Source of the DNA: Siphonodentalium dalli
Taxonomy: Eukaryota > Mollusca > Scaphopoda > Gadilida > Siphonodentaliidae
Length of the DNA: 64,000 nucleotides
Assembly (NCBI GenBank): GCA_032622095.1
Contig: CP136062.1
Coordinates: 200,423,828 to 200,487,827 of the forward strand
Reading direction: 5' to 3'
In this document: positions 22,964-34,439 of the stretch, one piece after another
Layout of the letters: the number at the start of each line of letters is the position of its first letter
How positions within the stretch are numbered: the first letter of the stretch is position 1
Position numbers and translations under genes: made by a program
The notes under the pieces: model-generated
Seen by the model: only the letters and a program-made list of their open reading frames with translations
Told to the model about the DNA's origin: nothing
The model's database searches: none

Positions 22964-22974
22964 TATATATATAA

Positions 22975-23591
22975 CTAGAAGGTGACCCGACTTCGTCCGG
23001 GCTTTGACCTTGAATTGTCCATTTTGAAGGTCAAGGTCAAGTGGGGTCACGATTTGACCAGTCCAAAAACACTGCCCGGACAAAAGTACCCGACAAACGT
23101 GCCCATCGAAATCCATCCGGTTTTACCCGATTTGACCTTGAATTGATCATTTTGAAGGTCAAGGTCTGGTCGGGGTCACGATTGGACCCGTCCAAAACAA
23201 TCAGTGGACAAAAGTAACCCCACGTATCAAATTTCGTCGAAATCCCATCAAAATTGGCGATTTGACCTTGAAGTTACCCGATTTCAAGGTCAAGGTCACG
23301 TCGCACAGGCAAATTAATAGGCTCATGTCACCCCTCGGCCGAAAATACGCCCACATACCAAGTTTCATCTAAATCCCGAGATATTCGGGCGTTTGACCTT
23401 GAAATTACCCGATTTCAAGGTCAAGGTCACGTCGCACGGACAAATTAATAGGCCCATGCCAGTTCTCGGCCGAAAATACCCCACATACCAAGTTTCATCG
23501 AAATCGGTTCGGCCGTTTTCGAGTCCATCGCGAACACACAGACAGACACACAGACAGACACACAGACAGATCTTCCAAAATATATAATATA
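22975..23591 (-). mobile_element. Helitron family B copy, inverted, abutting the next copy
   Basis: On plus it begins CTAGAAGGTGACCCGACTTC (the reversed 3' end) preceded by A, contains tandem units, then (CAGA)n and ATCTTCCAAAATATATAATA. Its 5' TC is lost at the junction with the following copy, suggesting tandem head-to-tail insertion or rolling-circle read-through. Confidence 0.8.
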
Positions 23592-24186
23592 CTAGAAGGT
23601 GACCCGACTTCGTCCGGGCTTTGACCTTGAATTGTCCATTTTGAATTTCAAGGTCAAGTGGGGTCACGATTTGACCAGTCCAAAACACTACCCGGACAAA
23701 AGTACCCGACAAACGTGCCCGTCGAAATCCATCCGGTTTTACCCGATTTGACCTTGAATTGATCATTTTGAAGGTCAGGTCGGGGTCACGATATGACCCG
23801 TCCAAAACAATCAGTGGACAAAAGTAACCCCACGTATCAAATTTCGTCGAAATCCCATCAAAATTGGCGATTTGACCTTGAAGTTACCCGATTTCAAGGT
23901 CTAGGTCACGTCGCACGAGCAAATGAATATGCTTATGAGACTCCCCATACGAAAGGAACCCCACATACCAAGTTTCATCGAAATCCCGTTATATTCGGTC
24001 GTTTGACCTTGAAATGACCCGATTGCAAGGTCAAGGTCACGTCGCACGGGCAAATTAATAGGCCTATGTCACTCCCCGAAAATACCCCCACATACCAAAT
24101 TTCATCGAAATCGGGTTGGCCGTTTTCGAGTTCATTGCGAACACACACACAGACACACACACAGATCTTCCAAAATATATAATAGA
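23592..24186 (-). mobile_element. Helitron family B copy, inverted, complete ends
   Basis: CTAG at 23592-23595, hairpin CCCGACTTCGTCCGGG next, tandem units, (CA)n/(GA)n block at about 24136-24166, and 5' TC at 24185-24186 on the minus strand. Flanks read A before the 5' TC and T after the CTAG, the A/T target of Helitrons. The sequence is nearly identical to 22975-23591 with small changes, so the tandem pair is recent. Confidence 0.85.
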
Positions 24187-24447
24187 TATCTTGGATTTCC
24201 ATAACAAATATTGTCGCACTGTCTATTTTCAGCTCAAAGCCACTTGGTTGGAAATTTCATACCTGACACAAAATTTGTTGAAAATTTCACACCAATACTA
24301 TGTTGAAATTGTTCTTGTAGTTTAAAGCTCGTGGGATTGGTCTGGTTCAAGGGGGTGCAGTTGGAAATTCATTGTGGACCCCCCCCCCCCCCCCCCCCCC
24401 ACGTGGGCCCTATAAGCACGTCCCTGTTCGGCATAGACTAAATAGGT
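24187..24447. other. Spacer with 22-base C tract
   Basis: Non-coding. A C homopolymer is at 24379-24400. The last eight bases (24440-24447) are the left target duplication of the next element. Confidence 0.5.
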
Positions 24448-25857
24448 TAGGGGCCTGCGATGCATCGAATCGAAATTCGATTTTCGATTCATCCCTCTGA
24501 ATCGAATCGAATCGTTTTCGATTTTGAGTACCAGTTTTTCGATTCGATTATCTCAAAGAATCTTAAGTACACTGCGCCATTCTAGTAGCGGGCCCAGATC
24601 GATCGTTTTACCGGTAATCCAAAGCATTTAGCACATCAAATTCTCAAAACATCTCGTGATACATTTGAATAAACTCCGATGTTGCCCTTTCAAAATGCAT
24701 GGACCATCATACTGCAATTCGGTCCACGTCGCTGGGAACATCAACTCAGAATAGCGATAACGCAACACGGAATCCGCTAAAATTGGCGGAAGCTGAAAAT
24801 TAATTTTAAATGGATCCGTTTTTCATTTGTGGTGTACTAGTAAATACGCGACATGGCGGAAATATAGACATGTGTACGCTTCATTCCATCTTCTTCTTTC
24901 TATACACGCACGCACAGGCATGTCCATTCAAAAGTTTAGCTTAACAATATGCAGCGCACATGGGGTTATATAGACCGTAATTTAGTCCGTAAATTACCCA
25001 GCGGTTCTACATTTGTAAGCAGTCCGTATTTTAGATCAGCTCAGCCGTGACGTCAGTTCTATTTACGTCTGCTAGTGGGGAAATTAGGGAATAACCTTCA
25101 CTATATGTAGCGTATATATAGCCATAGTGTTAGTTTGCATGCATCGGAAGATGAATGAAGTTATTATGACAATTTATATTTTCATTTGAATCATCAAATA
25201 TCTGATGAGTTGTGTCTTTTGTTAATAACTAAACATGTACTTAGTATATAATTTATTTAAGTCCACTAATAGTCTAAATTCTAATATCAGGGTGGGCCGT
25301 GTGTGACTGGACGAGTAAGACAAACACCGCAATATGATTGCCTCTCAGGTGCATTTTATCAATATACCAATTTTATCATTGCTAATGCAATGTTCTGATA
25401 ATGAGTGATAATCATTAATCCGGAATTCAAATCCATCGACGATTTCGCGAGGAACAGATAATTGTGACTGTTAGTGTAAAATCGAATAGCGCATCTGCGC
25501 ATGCGTATTTGAAATCGAGGTTTTCTCTCACATACAAGACAAACGTCTTCCTGGCGAGATTGGATTCGCCGTTTGTGCACGAATCCGATAGTTCAAGTTA
25601 TCTAAATTATTCAAATAGCCTATCCGAGTACAAATTGCGTCTGTATTTCGTCAAGAACAGACGTCGGGACATTCACATACGAATCAGATCAGTTATGCGG
25701 ACCTCGTTGACAATTTTTACCTTTGATTTTTCGCCCAATGTCCGATCTAATGGTCTACGTTTGCTGAATCGAATCGAATCGAATCGAATCGCGATTATGT
25801 ATCCAAATCGAATCGAAAATCGAATCGAATTAATAATGCTCGAATCGCAGGGCCCTA
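24448..25857. mobile_element. Non-autonomous hAT element, 1410 bp, 8-bp duplication
   Basis: Termini TAGGGGCCTGCGAT and (reverse) TAGGGCCCTGCGATTCGA form the inverted repeats. AAATAGGT occurs immediately outside both ends (24440-24447 and 25858-25865), an 8-bp duplication as in hAT. Subterminal arrays of AATCGA/TCGATT fill about 24469-24550 and 25767-25845 and would pair with each other. No transposase is encoded. A frame at 25464-25922 runs out of the element into flanking DNA and is not a gene. Confidence 0.88.
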
Positions 25858-25865
25858 AAATAGGT

Positions 25866-26237
25866 TTGATAGTGCATGGTTCATATCTTTTTGTCTGGCC
25901 TAAACAGACGCGAGCGTTGTGAATTGTCCATTACATGTATACCGATGAGAGCGCGTTCACAACCAGTAATCATGTGATTACAGTAATTCGCGATACAAGA
26001 CTTCACACAGTTCTGTATACAGATCTGCACCAATGTAATAGCACCCTCAACAAGAAAACCATAGTCAGAAATGGTAACGCCACCATTTCATATTATTAGC
26101 CATAAATAGAAATTATAATAATATGATATAAACTAGCTTTCAAATCCCATGTGGGGAATTTGGATACTTCCATATATCAAGTTTTCCCCGTTTCTCGTGT
26201 TATACATTACATTCTTCAAGCTGTCTTTTTTATTACA
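25866..26237. other. No feature seen
   Basis: AT-rich non-coding sequence. A small hairpin AATGGTAACGCCACCATT lies at about 26068-26086. Confidence 0.4.
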
Positions 26238-26790
26238 CTAGCTGGTGGGCCCGACTTCGTCCGGGCTGTTTCCCCATCTGATTTCCGGCGAAAGGCGCGA
26301 TTTGACCTTGAATTGACTATTTTGAAAGTCATGGTCAGGTCTTGGTCATGATTTGACCCGTCCAAAACACTCACCGGAGAAAAGTACCCCTAGGTATCAA
26401 ATTTTGTCGAAATCAGTCCGTTTTACCCGATTTGACCTTGAATTGACCATTTCGAAGGTCGGGGTCAGGTCGGGGTCACGATTTGACCCGTCCAAAACAC
26501 CCCCTGACAAAAGTACCCCTAGGTATCAAATTTCGTCGAAATCAATCCGTCTTACCTGATTTGACCTTTGATTGGCATATTGAAGGTCGGGGTCACGATT
26601 TGACCCGTCCAAAACACTCCCCGGATAAAAGTAGCCATATGTATCAAATTTAGTCGAAATCCGTCCGTTTTACCCAATTTGACCTTGTCAATTGTCAAGG
26701 TGAGGTCGATGTCACGATTTGACCCGTCCAAAACACTCCCCGGACACAAGTACCTCTAAGTGTCAAATTTCGTCGAAATCCACACGATCG
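26238..26790 (-). mobile_element. Helitron family B copy, inverted, 5' truncated
   Basis: On plus: CTAGCTGGTGGGCCCGACTT...CCGGGCTG, then about four tandem units with GTCGAAATC, GATTTGACCCGTCCAAAAC and AAAGTACC. Similarity stops near 26790 before any microsatellite or TC end. The preceding base is A, giving CTAG followed by T on the minus strand. Confidence 0.8.
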
Positions 26791-27078
26791 CATGCATTCC
26801 AAAGGGTGTGGTAATATCAATATCAGCACATGTGCTAATCTGTATCGGACTATTTTATTCAGCGGGGTAAGACTACAGCTTTTAAAGCGACCCATTTTTA
26901 CTTTTACATCGACCTAATTACTAGCCTAGTAACCAGGCCAGAAAGGACAGAATCTCTTGGGATATGCATTGACTGAAGCGTGTGATGAAATTGCAAAGGA
27001 AAGTAATGGCGGCGATTCCAAATGTGAAAGCTAAGGGAACCCAACACATGACTCTGCTGTGGGGTATGTAATGACTGA

Positions 27079-27725
27079 GGTGACACTCCACAGTTTCAAC
27101 AGGTATGGGCCCAGAAATAGGGGGCCCATAGATTCATTGAAATTTATCTGGATTATGATCCCAAACCATATAGACAATATATATATGCCTGAAATTAGTA
27201 CAGAATAGGCATTCAGAATTTGATACATAATTTCTATAATATATGGGCTATCAAGAGTTATGGCCCTTGATATTTTGATCGAATATGTGATTTTTATTCA
27301 AAAAATGACAAAAATATTGCATTTTCATACCCAAGAGGCACGAATACCAGATTTTTTCAAGCATGGTCACCTTTGTTGGTTTAAAGGCCTCTGGCTTCCA
27401 ACATCAATGTGAAAAAAATTCAAACTTTCGCCGTTGAATTTTCCAGAAAATCAATTTTTAATGCAGATGACAAATTTTGAGTGCTAAAAAATTGACCCAG
27501 TATCTAGAGCCACTGTTTCGCAGAAAACGCTACTGCTGTCTATGGGTGGGGTCAAGGTCACTTGCACTTAATATTTTCATCAGTCTAGAACACCTTCTAA
27601 AATTACACAAATTCATATCCCACCTTGTCTCAATATACATACCACATGAATGGTGCCAGAAACCACTAGCACTTTATATCTATAAAATCACCCCTACTGA
27701 TCATTCGAAACTGTGGAGTGTCACC
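27079..27725. mobile_element. 647-bp TIR element, copy 1
   Basis: Inverted ends GGTGACACTCCACAGTTTC / GAAACTGTGGAGTGTCACC. Flanks: CTGA on the left, TTAA on the right. The interior has no transposase. An open frame at 27477-27749 uses a TTG start and is kept in both copies only because the copies are almost identical. Confidence 0.85.
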
Positions 27726-28565
27726 TTAAGGGGAATGCAATTTCACTAATCTTTAATATGGACCACACCTCCATATTCTCTGCATTATACCGCTTAAAAT
27801 GATATATTACACCCCATGCGTTATTGCAATCACAGGCAGCAAGATTGGGTGGGGATTTACATGCACCCCCATGATTTCACCTCTTTTGGGTCTTTCAGAA
27901 CCCAATGACGTTATGCTTGACGTAGTGACAAAATGTATATATTCAACCATCATTTATAGCTTGAAAAAGGTCTGAAATGCTAAAATGTTGTATAAAATAT
28001 ATTATGAGATGCATATCTTCCTCAGATATCAAAATAAAACATAATATTTCATGCAACTACTATCTTTAATACTCTCCCAAAACCATGGGTTAAACAATTC
28101 CAAGTCTTATTTAGCATTAAGGGAAAGCTATACAAGGTTATGACATCACATGAACAATATGTTGTCAAGTGAAATATGTCCAGGGAAACCTGAATTATTA
28201 TATTTCACACTTGTGAATAAGAAATACTGAATATCTAATCTTTTAGTATACTGTGTAATGTCAATGTCAGCCTTTTCAGCTAAGATTCAAGGAGCATGAT
28301 GTCATGAAGAAGTACCCATCATCTAAAAAATCATCAATAACAATACACATGAACCACCACCCCCCCCCCCCCCCCCACTGCTCCAAGACTCCATATCCCC
28401 ACCAATTTATATGTCTAAAGGCCACCTGTATTGGAATATCCATAGAAGAATGGTGTATTTAACATAAAATGTTCCTTCTAACTGAGCAGATTTGCTAAAA
28501 ATGATTTTCAAGTTAAATATTTGTCAAGTTGACAGATGATAATGGTGCTATTTGCTGGTCTTTAA
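27726..28565. other. 840-bp spacer between the two TIR copies, bounded by TTAA
   Basis: Starts TTAA (27726-27729) and ends TTAA (28562-28565). A C tract is at 28361-28376. No coding potential or relation to other parts of the window seen. Confidence 0.6.
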
Positions 28566-29212
28566 GGTGACACTCCACAGTTTCAACAGGTATGGGCCCA
28601 GAAATAGGGGGCCCATAGATTCATTGAAATTTATCTGGATTATGATCCCAAACCATATAGACAATATATATATGCCTGAAATTAGTACAGAATAGGCATT
28701 CAGAATTTGATACATAATTTCTATAATATATGGGCTATCAAGAGTTATGGCCCTTGATATTTTGATCGAATATGTGATTTTTATTCAAAAAATGACCAAA
28801 ATATTGCATTTTCATACCCAAGAGGCACGAATACCAGATTTTTTCAAGCATGGTCACCTTTGTTGGTTTAAAGGCCTCTGGCTTCCAACATCAATGTGAA
28901 AAAATTTCAAACTTTCGCCGTTGAATTTTCCAGAAAATCAATTTTTAATGCAGATGACAAATTTTGAGTGCTAAAAAATTGACCCAGTATCTAGAGCCAC
29001 TGTTTCGCAGAAAACGCTACTGCTGTCTATGGGTGGGGTCAAGGTCACTTGCACTTAATATTTTCATCAGTCTAGAACACCTTCTAAAATTACACAAATT
29101 CATATCCCACCTTGTCTCAATATACATACCACATGAATGGTGCCAGAAACCACTAGCACTTTATATCTATAAAATCACCCCTACTGATCATTCGAAACTG
29201 TGGAGTGTCACC
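28566..29212. mobile_element. 647-bp TIR element, copy 2
   Basis: Same length, same orientation and almost the same sequence as 27079-27725. The differences I see are few (for example GACAAAAA/GACCAAAA near 27310/28797). Left flank TTAA, right flank TGAG. The outer flanks of the pair, AAAGGAAAGTAATG at about 26996 and about 29235, are also alike. Confidence 0.85.
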
Positions 29213-30298
29213 TGAGACGCGTGTTGAAATTTCAAAGGAAAGTAATGTACGTGACTCTATCGGTACGATTGAGTCAGTTACGAAACTACCTAATTACCCA
29301 TAATGCAATCCCCCATTGGACAAGAACATATTACACCTGTGGCCATTAAATATAAAATTATGTAGCTTCTCATGTCTCAGCCACAAATAATGATAATCCT
29401 ATTTATTTGATCAACGTATTCGGAAACACACATACATAGTACAACCACCGGCCCCTGGCACAAATTGGTCATAATACTAAAAGTACATATATATAAGACA
29501 CAGGGGTCTGGGATTTTTTTAGGGTCACATTTTAAAGAAATAATACCAAGCTTCGTGAAAATGGCTTCAAAATCACTATTTTTTCAAAATACCAAATGTG
29601 TTGACAGGACTGCCCCTTCCTTAAATATTATAATAGTCTTCAAAACTAACATCCATAAAATAGAATAAAGCAAAACAAGTTTTAAAAATCTATTCCCAAA
29701 TATTTTTTTTAATGAATTTTTTTTAAAACATCTGCCGATCTGCATGCCCATCCGTTTGATTGCCTATATAATTTATAGCAAAAGTTATAAACATTATTAG
29801 CGCCCTTAATCCCCGGGTTACGTGCATGCTATGACCCCATGTACACATTTTCAGAGGGGTTCAGTCGTTTTCTCGCCTTTTGCCTGACAGACACACGAAC
29901 TCAATTTATTTTTATAATAGTAAAAGTTAATGCTAATATGTCACTCTACATTTGCACGCCTGACACCCCCGTCAACAACCTCGCCATTGCCAGTGTACGC
30001 CCGTGGCATCGGCACAGAAACTGGCCAACATACCGCGACTGGACGTCGCCTTGATATGAATCAAGCATAGTTCCCAGTTTTACTATACGAGTAGGCTGCA
30101 CTTTCAAGAATGGACAGTCCGTAGGTAAAATAAAGTCCATCCTGATTACGATACGGCAAACTAACTTCATTTTTATTATTCGATTAATACAAGTCGTTAC
30201 TCTGGTCATCATTACTATCACTAAAACACGAATTATGCATGCACGCAAGAAACAGGTCTGTTGTCTTGTGACAAACGCATGGCCAATAGCATACAGGT
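29213..30298. other. No gene seen
   Basis: A block ATCGGTACGATTGAG(C/T)CAG at about 29267 recurs at about 30508, so part is repetitive. Short frames at 29465-29668, 29839-30054 and 29946-30248 have no family signal. Confidence 0.4.
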
Positions 30299-30458
30299 CT
30301 CTTTGAAAAGCCGACGAAATTTCTAACAGATGTACACATCGTTTATGAATTTCGTCTGCTTTTCAAAGCCAAAGGCGAAGCAGTTAACCAAACTCCAGAC
30401 AGAGGTATCTCATCGTTTCGGAGCGATAGAGGGCGCTTAATGGAGTTTGGCAGTTAAC
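30299..30458. repeat. Two adjacent small inverted repeats
   Basis: CTTTGAAAAGC.GACGAAAT pairs with ATTTCGTCTGCTTTTCAAAG (about 30301-30368). GTTAACCAAACTCCA pairs with TGGAGTTTGGCAGTTAAC (about 30383-30458). Probably small MITEs. Confidence 0.55.
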
Positions 30459-30692
30459 GCATTCGATTAATTATCTTCATCCCGGCACTCTGAACCAACG
30501 GAGCATATCGGTACGATTGAGCCAGGGTACAAAACATAATTTCCCCCACAGTGATACAGTGATACAGGCGATATGAAAAACTGTAAAACAACTTACACCA
30601 CCTTGTGGCGTAATGACACTGATTTATTGTATCCCGATAATGGTCTATTGAATCAGCCACCCGATTCGTCGTAACTTGATCCTTTCCGACTA

Positions 30693-32369
30693 ATAGACCA
30701 TTTTACAGATAACCATTTTGACTGTTGCATTGTGGGCCAGAAAGTATCCAAACAAAGCCATGTGCTTTTCGGCCGCATGCATTTACTATGGGGGATTTAG
30801 AGTGGGTCTATATAACTAATTATAACTTTGGTATCTGTCATAGTTTACGCGAGAAATTTTAAACATATATCAGGGACATGTACCCCTTCTAGAATGTTCA
30901 AAAACATTTCCAGTTGCTTGTCGTATTTTAATTGATTTTATGCGATGAAATAATGCGAAAATTCAGAAAATTGCACTAATCTCTCAATATTTTGCGGTTT
31001 TAGTAAACGCCTGATAAAAGTCGTTCTATTGGGAAATTTTAAACCAAATTTTCAGAGAATATAGAGTAATATATGTTCGTGTTCGACGAAAATGAAACTT
31101 GTCTGTTTACAGGTCCCATTTTCGTGTCGAATGGTGATAGAATCTCCATTTGTCAAGTTCATGGATAGATTACATCACACTTAATCGGCTTATGTCCGCG
31201 GCCATAAACCTGTGTTTTTATAACAATTTATTTGAGACAAACTGTTGCGCGCATACGTAGCAGACGGCGCTTATCAGTTGAAGTTAATAATCGTGAAGCC
31301 TGTGTAACAAATGTTCAAATACAACAGAAAAAAACTACGTAAAATAAATAGCGTGACCAATGAGCATTCACAAAACAATATACATCAGTTTTGAAAACGA
31401 TTATAAATCAAAACGCTCTTTAAATATCGTGTACCGGCGCTTTTGCGCAAGAAGGTTTTTAATATTCTCAATAGTTTGCGGTTTTAGTAAACGCCTGATA
31501 AAAGTCGTTCTATATTGGGAACTTTTACGCCAAATTTTTAGAGAATATAGAGTAAACACAGTACTATCGGAATATCAAAACTTCAAAACTGATGTATATT
31601 GTTTTGTGAATGCTCATTGGTCACGCTATTTATTTTACGTATTTTTTTTCTCCGTTCTATTTGAACATTTGTTACACAGGCTTCACGATTATTAACTTCA
31701 ACTGATAAGCGCCGACTGCTGCGTATGCGCGCAACAGTTTGTCTCAAATAAATTGTTATAAAAACACAGGTTTATGGCCGCGGACATAAGCCGATTAAGT
31801 GTGATGTAATTTATCCCTGAACTTGACAAATAGAGATTCTATCACCATTCGACACGAAAATGGGACCTTTAAACAGACACGTTTCATTTTCGCCGAACAC
31901 GAAAAAGCGAATTTATTGACGGCAGCTTCGGCAGTCTGAGGGTTAATTAATACCAAATGCACAGAACTCCTTTATGATATTCCGATAGTACTGTGTTTAC
32001 TCTATATTCTCTGAAAAGGTGGTGTAAAAATTCCCAAGAGAACGACTTTTATCAGGCGTTTACTAAAACCGCAAAATATTGAGAAATTAGTGCAATTTTC
32101 TGAATTTTCGCATTATTTCATCGCATAAAATCAATGAAAATACGACAAGCAACTGGAAATGTTTTTGAACATTCTAGAAGGGGTACATGTCCCTGATATG
32201 TGTTTAAAAAAATTCGCGTAAACTATGACAGATACCAAAGTTATAATTAGTTTTATAGACCCACCATAAATCCCCCATAGTAAATGCATGCGGCCGTAAA
32301 GCACGTGGCTTTGTTTGGATACATTCTGGCCCACAATGCATCATTCTCGCTATCTGTAAAATGGTCTAT
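30693..32369. mobile_element. Large foldback element, about 1.68 kb, arms of about 0.7-0.8 kb
   Basis: The left arm from about 30693 (ATAGACCATTTTACAGATA) and the right arm to about 32369 (TATCTGTAAAATGGTCTAT) are reverse complements over nearly the whole length. Matching landmarks include TGGGCCAGAA.GTATCCAAACAA/ its complement and ACATGTACCCCTTCTAGAA. The centre lies between about 31395 and 31580. The block TTTGCGGTTTTAGTAAACGC occurs three times: left arm, loop and right arm (reversed). No protein recognised; the 111-residue frame at 31360-31695 crosses the loop. A lone AATGGTCTATT end at 30640 suggests a second fragment. Confidence 0.85.
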
Positions 32370-32940
32370 GCCAAGTGCATGTAACTCCTGAAATCTTGTA
32401 CATATTGCCACCGTAATGCGCCCATGTCATAAATCAGCCATAAAGTAACAGGTAAATGGCGTTGTATGAACAACGAGTGTCAATCATGATAATAGCACAC
32501 CATGGAGGTTTCCATATACATGTACATATTGATTAGTGTGAGGAACTTAACAGTTGCTAGGAGACAAGGTGTATACAGATATAGTGTAATTAGTTATACA
32601 GTGCCTGTCGTTTGGGCATATAGTATGATATAATATATCGGAGACTATACATTCTTTCCGTGGTTAATTGAAAAATAGTGTTATAATCATGGGTGAATTT
32701 CCGACATCATTGCATTATAAATCAAAATTTCAGTACATTATTATTTGACCTTTTGTTTGTTTTGTTTTTTTTTATCAGTAGGGAATTAACACTGCATGGT
32801 GGTATGCGTTCGTATATCAAAATTACGGTGGACAATGTATTCTCAATGCAACAAGCGACAGGCCAAGTCGGTGATTGTTAGAATATATTTGCTAATAATT
32901 ATTTCAATGACAACTCTGGAAAGCTCCATTAATGATGGGG
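32370..32940. other. No feature seen
   Basis: AT-rich, non-coding. T-run at 32762-32772. Confidence 0.4.
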
Positions 32941-33215
32941 CCCCATGTCACATGGTGTGGTTCAGTCGATAAGGTGCATGGAACATTAGGCCAACACAAG
33001 GTCAGCTCTGCGTACGATTGCGAAGCTGGTTCGAATCCCGATAAAATTTGTTAGCCACGAACAGGGAGGGCAGCAAAACCTGAATCGTGTATCTGGGCAA
33101 GTTTTCCCTTCATTTTCGGGGGTTGGTGGTTTGTACGTACAATGGAGTGATATCCCAGTGAAATTAACACTATGTCGATTTCCCCCAAACGTAAACCTGT
33201 CACAGAATGCTGTTC
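32941..33215 (+). repeat. tRNA-derived SINE-like sequence
   Basis: A pol III A box-like TGGTTCAGTCG (32958-32968) and an exact B box GGTTCGAATCC (33028-33038) are spaced about 70 bp, wider than in a standard tRNA. The downstream part (GGGCAAGTTTTCCC, ...CCCAGTGAAATTAACAC) has no cloverleaf, so I read it as a tRNA-derived SINE rather than a tRNA gene. Confidence 0.55.
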
Positions 33216-33450
33216 GCCCACCCCCCCCCCCCCCCCCGGCACATCCATGACACAGTGTTGCATCTGCTTCGAACCCACGATGGAGGTAAACTGAAGTTTG
33301 TTAGGACAGTGTACCCAGCATTGTGGTGTGATCTGCCACAAAAACTGAAGTTTGTTAGGACAGTTGTACCCAGCATGGTAGTGTGGTCTGCCACACAAAC
33401 TGAAAACGTCGTGGTTTATGGCCTAGTGGCTAAAACGACGATAAACATTA
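33216..33450 (+). repeat. C tract and two tandem units of about 60 bp
   Basis: C tract at 33218-33237. Then AACTGAAGTTTGTTAGGACAG...GTACCCAGCAT.GT.GTGT(G)GTCTGCCACA is repeated at about 33290-33346 and about 33347-33402. A further A box-like TGGCCTAGTGG lies at about 33419. Frames on both strands here are repeat-driven. Confidence 0.6.
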
Positions 33451-34439
33451 ACAAATTTAACCACAATGAATGAACATGTTTCTGTGTGCTCTCTATGACA
33501 TGCATGGGTCGGTGAGCATCTTGGATACAGGAAAATGGGGTTGGAGTGTTTCGATATGAAATCTTTGGAACCTCCACACAACATCCAAATATTATTAGAC
33601 GAAAATCAATTTAGGGGCTTCGACTTTGCTGCCCTGTTTGATTTTCAAGGTTGTGTTGTGTGGCCATGTTTGATTGATTGTGGTTAGGCTTTCGTGATAT
33701 TATAGGAGACAACTTTGGGGCCAACCTGGAGTCTCCTTTGACCGAAGTTGTCCAAGTGGCTGAGAAATGACCCACATGGAATCCATCTAGGATCGATGGT
33801 GCATTTTCGGGCTGATTCGCAATGGTGTCCTGGGTGCATACACAATACCATCCCCATAACATTAGATTGGAATCGTCCACTTTGCCTAGCAAAGGTAATT
33901 GTGGCATATTGGCCTTGTTTATACGACGGCAATATTGGATAGCGACAAATCTGTCGGAATATTGCTCGATAACTTTAAACAAATAAATATGTTGTTTAAC
34001 CCTCTCCATACATAAATTGATTCCCCCATCAGTTATAAAAGTATAATTGGAATGGTCTAATAATTAATTTTTGAGGGGTGTTCAAGAAAAATGAGCAGAC
34101 GACAGACAGACGAATATATAATACACGTGAATAAGGATTCCGATTCATTGGAGGGAATATTAAGATACATGTAATTAGTTCAACATATGGTCGTCTGCTG
34201 AAGTTATTATCTAAACATTCCCAAGGGGGACTACTCGTCAATCAGTATTTAGTATAGAAACTGGTAAGCAAGTTAACTAAGTTGTTTAATCAAGTCACTA
34301 AATTGTTTTAACAAAGTTATTAACAGAAGTTAACATAGTAGCACTGCGCTTCCGTAGATTCGTAGGATGTTTCAATGGTTCATGGTCAATTGTATATGAC
34401 GAATTTTAGTCATGTCGGTACTTTTTTAAAAGAATGTCT
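33451..34439. other. Unassigned stretch
   Basis: The longest frame is minus-strand 33611-34009 (132 residues, Met start), with no motif, signal or membrane segment I recognise and an overlapping frame on each strand. It may be coding or decayed repeat; I cannot support a gene. At 34180-34340 only AT-rich sequence. Confidence 0.3.

Noticed and set aside
22898-24017. Frames of 70-146 residues around 23-24 kb
   Set aside because: They translate the Helitron family B tandem units and end at element borders.
25464-25922. 152-residue plus-strand frame
   Set aside because: It spans hAT MITE interior, its AATCGA repeats and flanking DNA across the target duplication.
27079-29212. Two direct 647-bp repeats as LTRs of a retrotransposon
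   Set aside because: Each copy has its own terminal inverted repeats, no TG...CA ends, no primer-binding site and no gag-pol in the 840-bp interior.
27477-29215. 83-90-residue frame conserved in both 647-bp copies
   Set aside because: The copies are almost identical at the DNA level, the frame starts at TTG and runs into the TIR; no motif.
32958-33038. Functional tRNA gene
   Set aside because: Boxes are too far apart for a normal tRNA and I cannot fold an acceptor stem; better read as SINE.
33611-34009. 132-residue minus-strand protein
   Set aside because: No recognisable motif and overlapping frames on both strands; cannot be told from chance.
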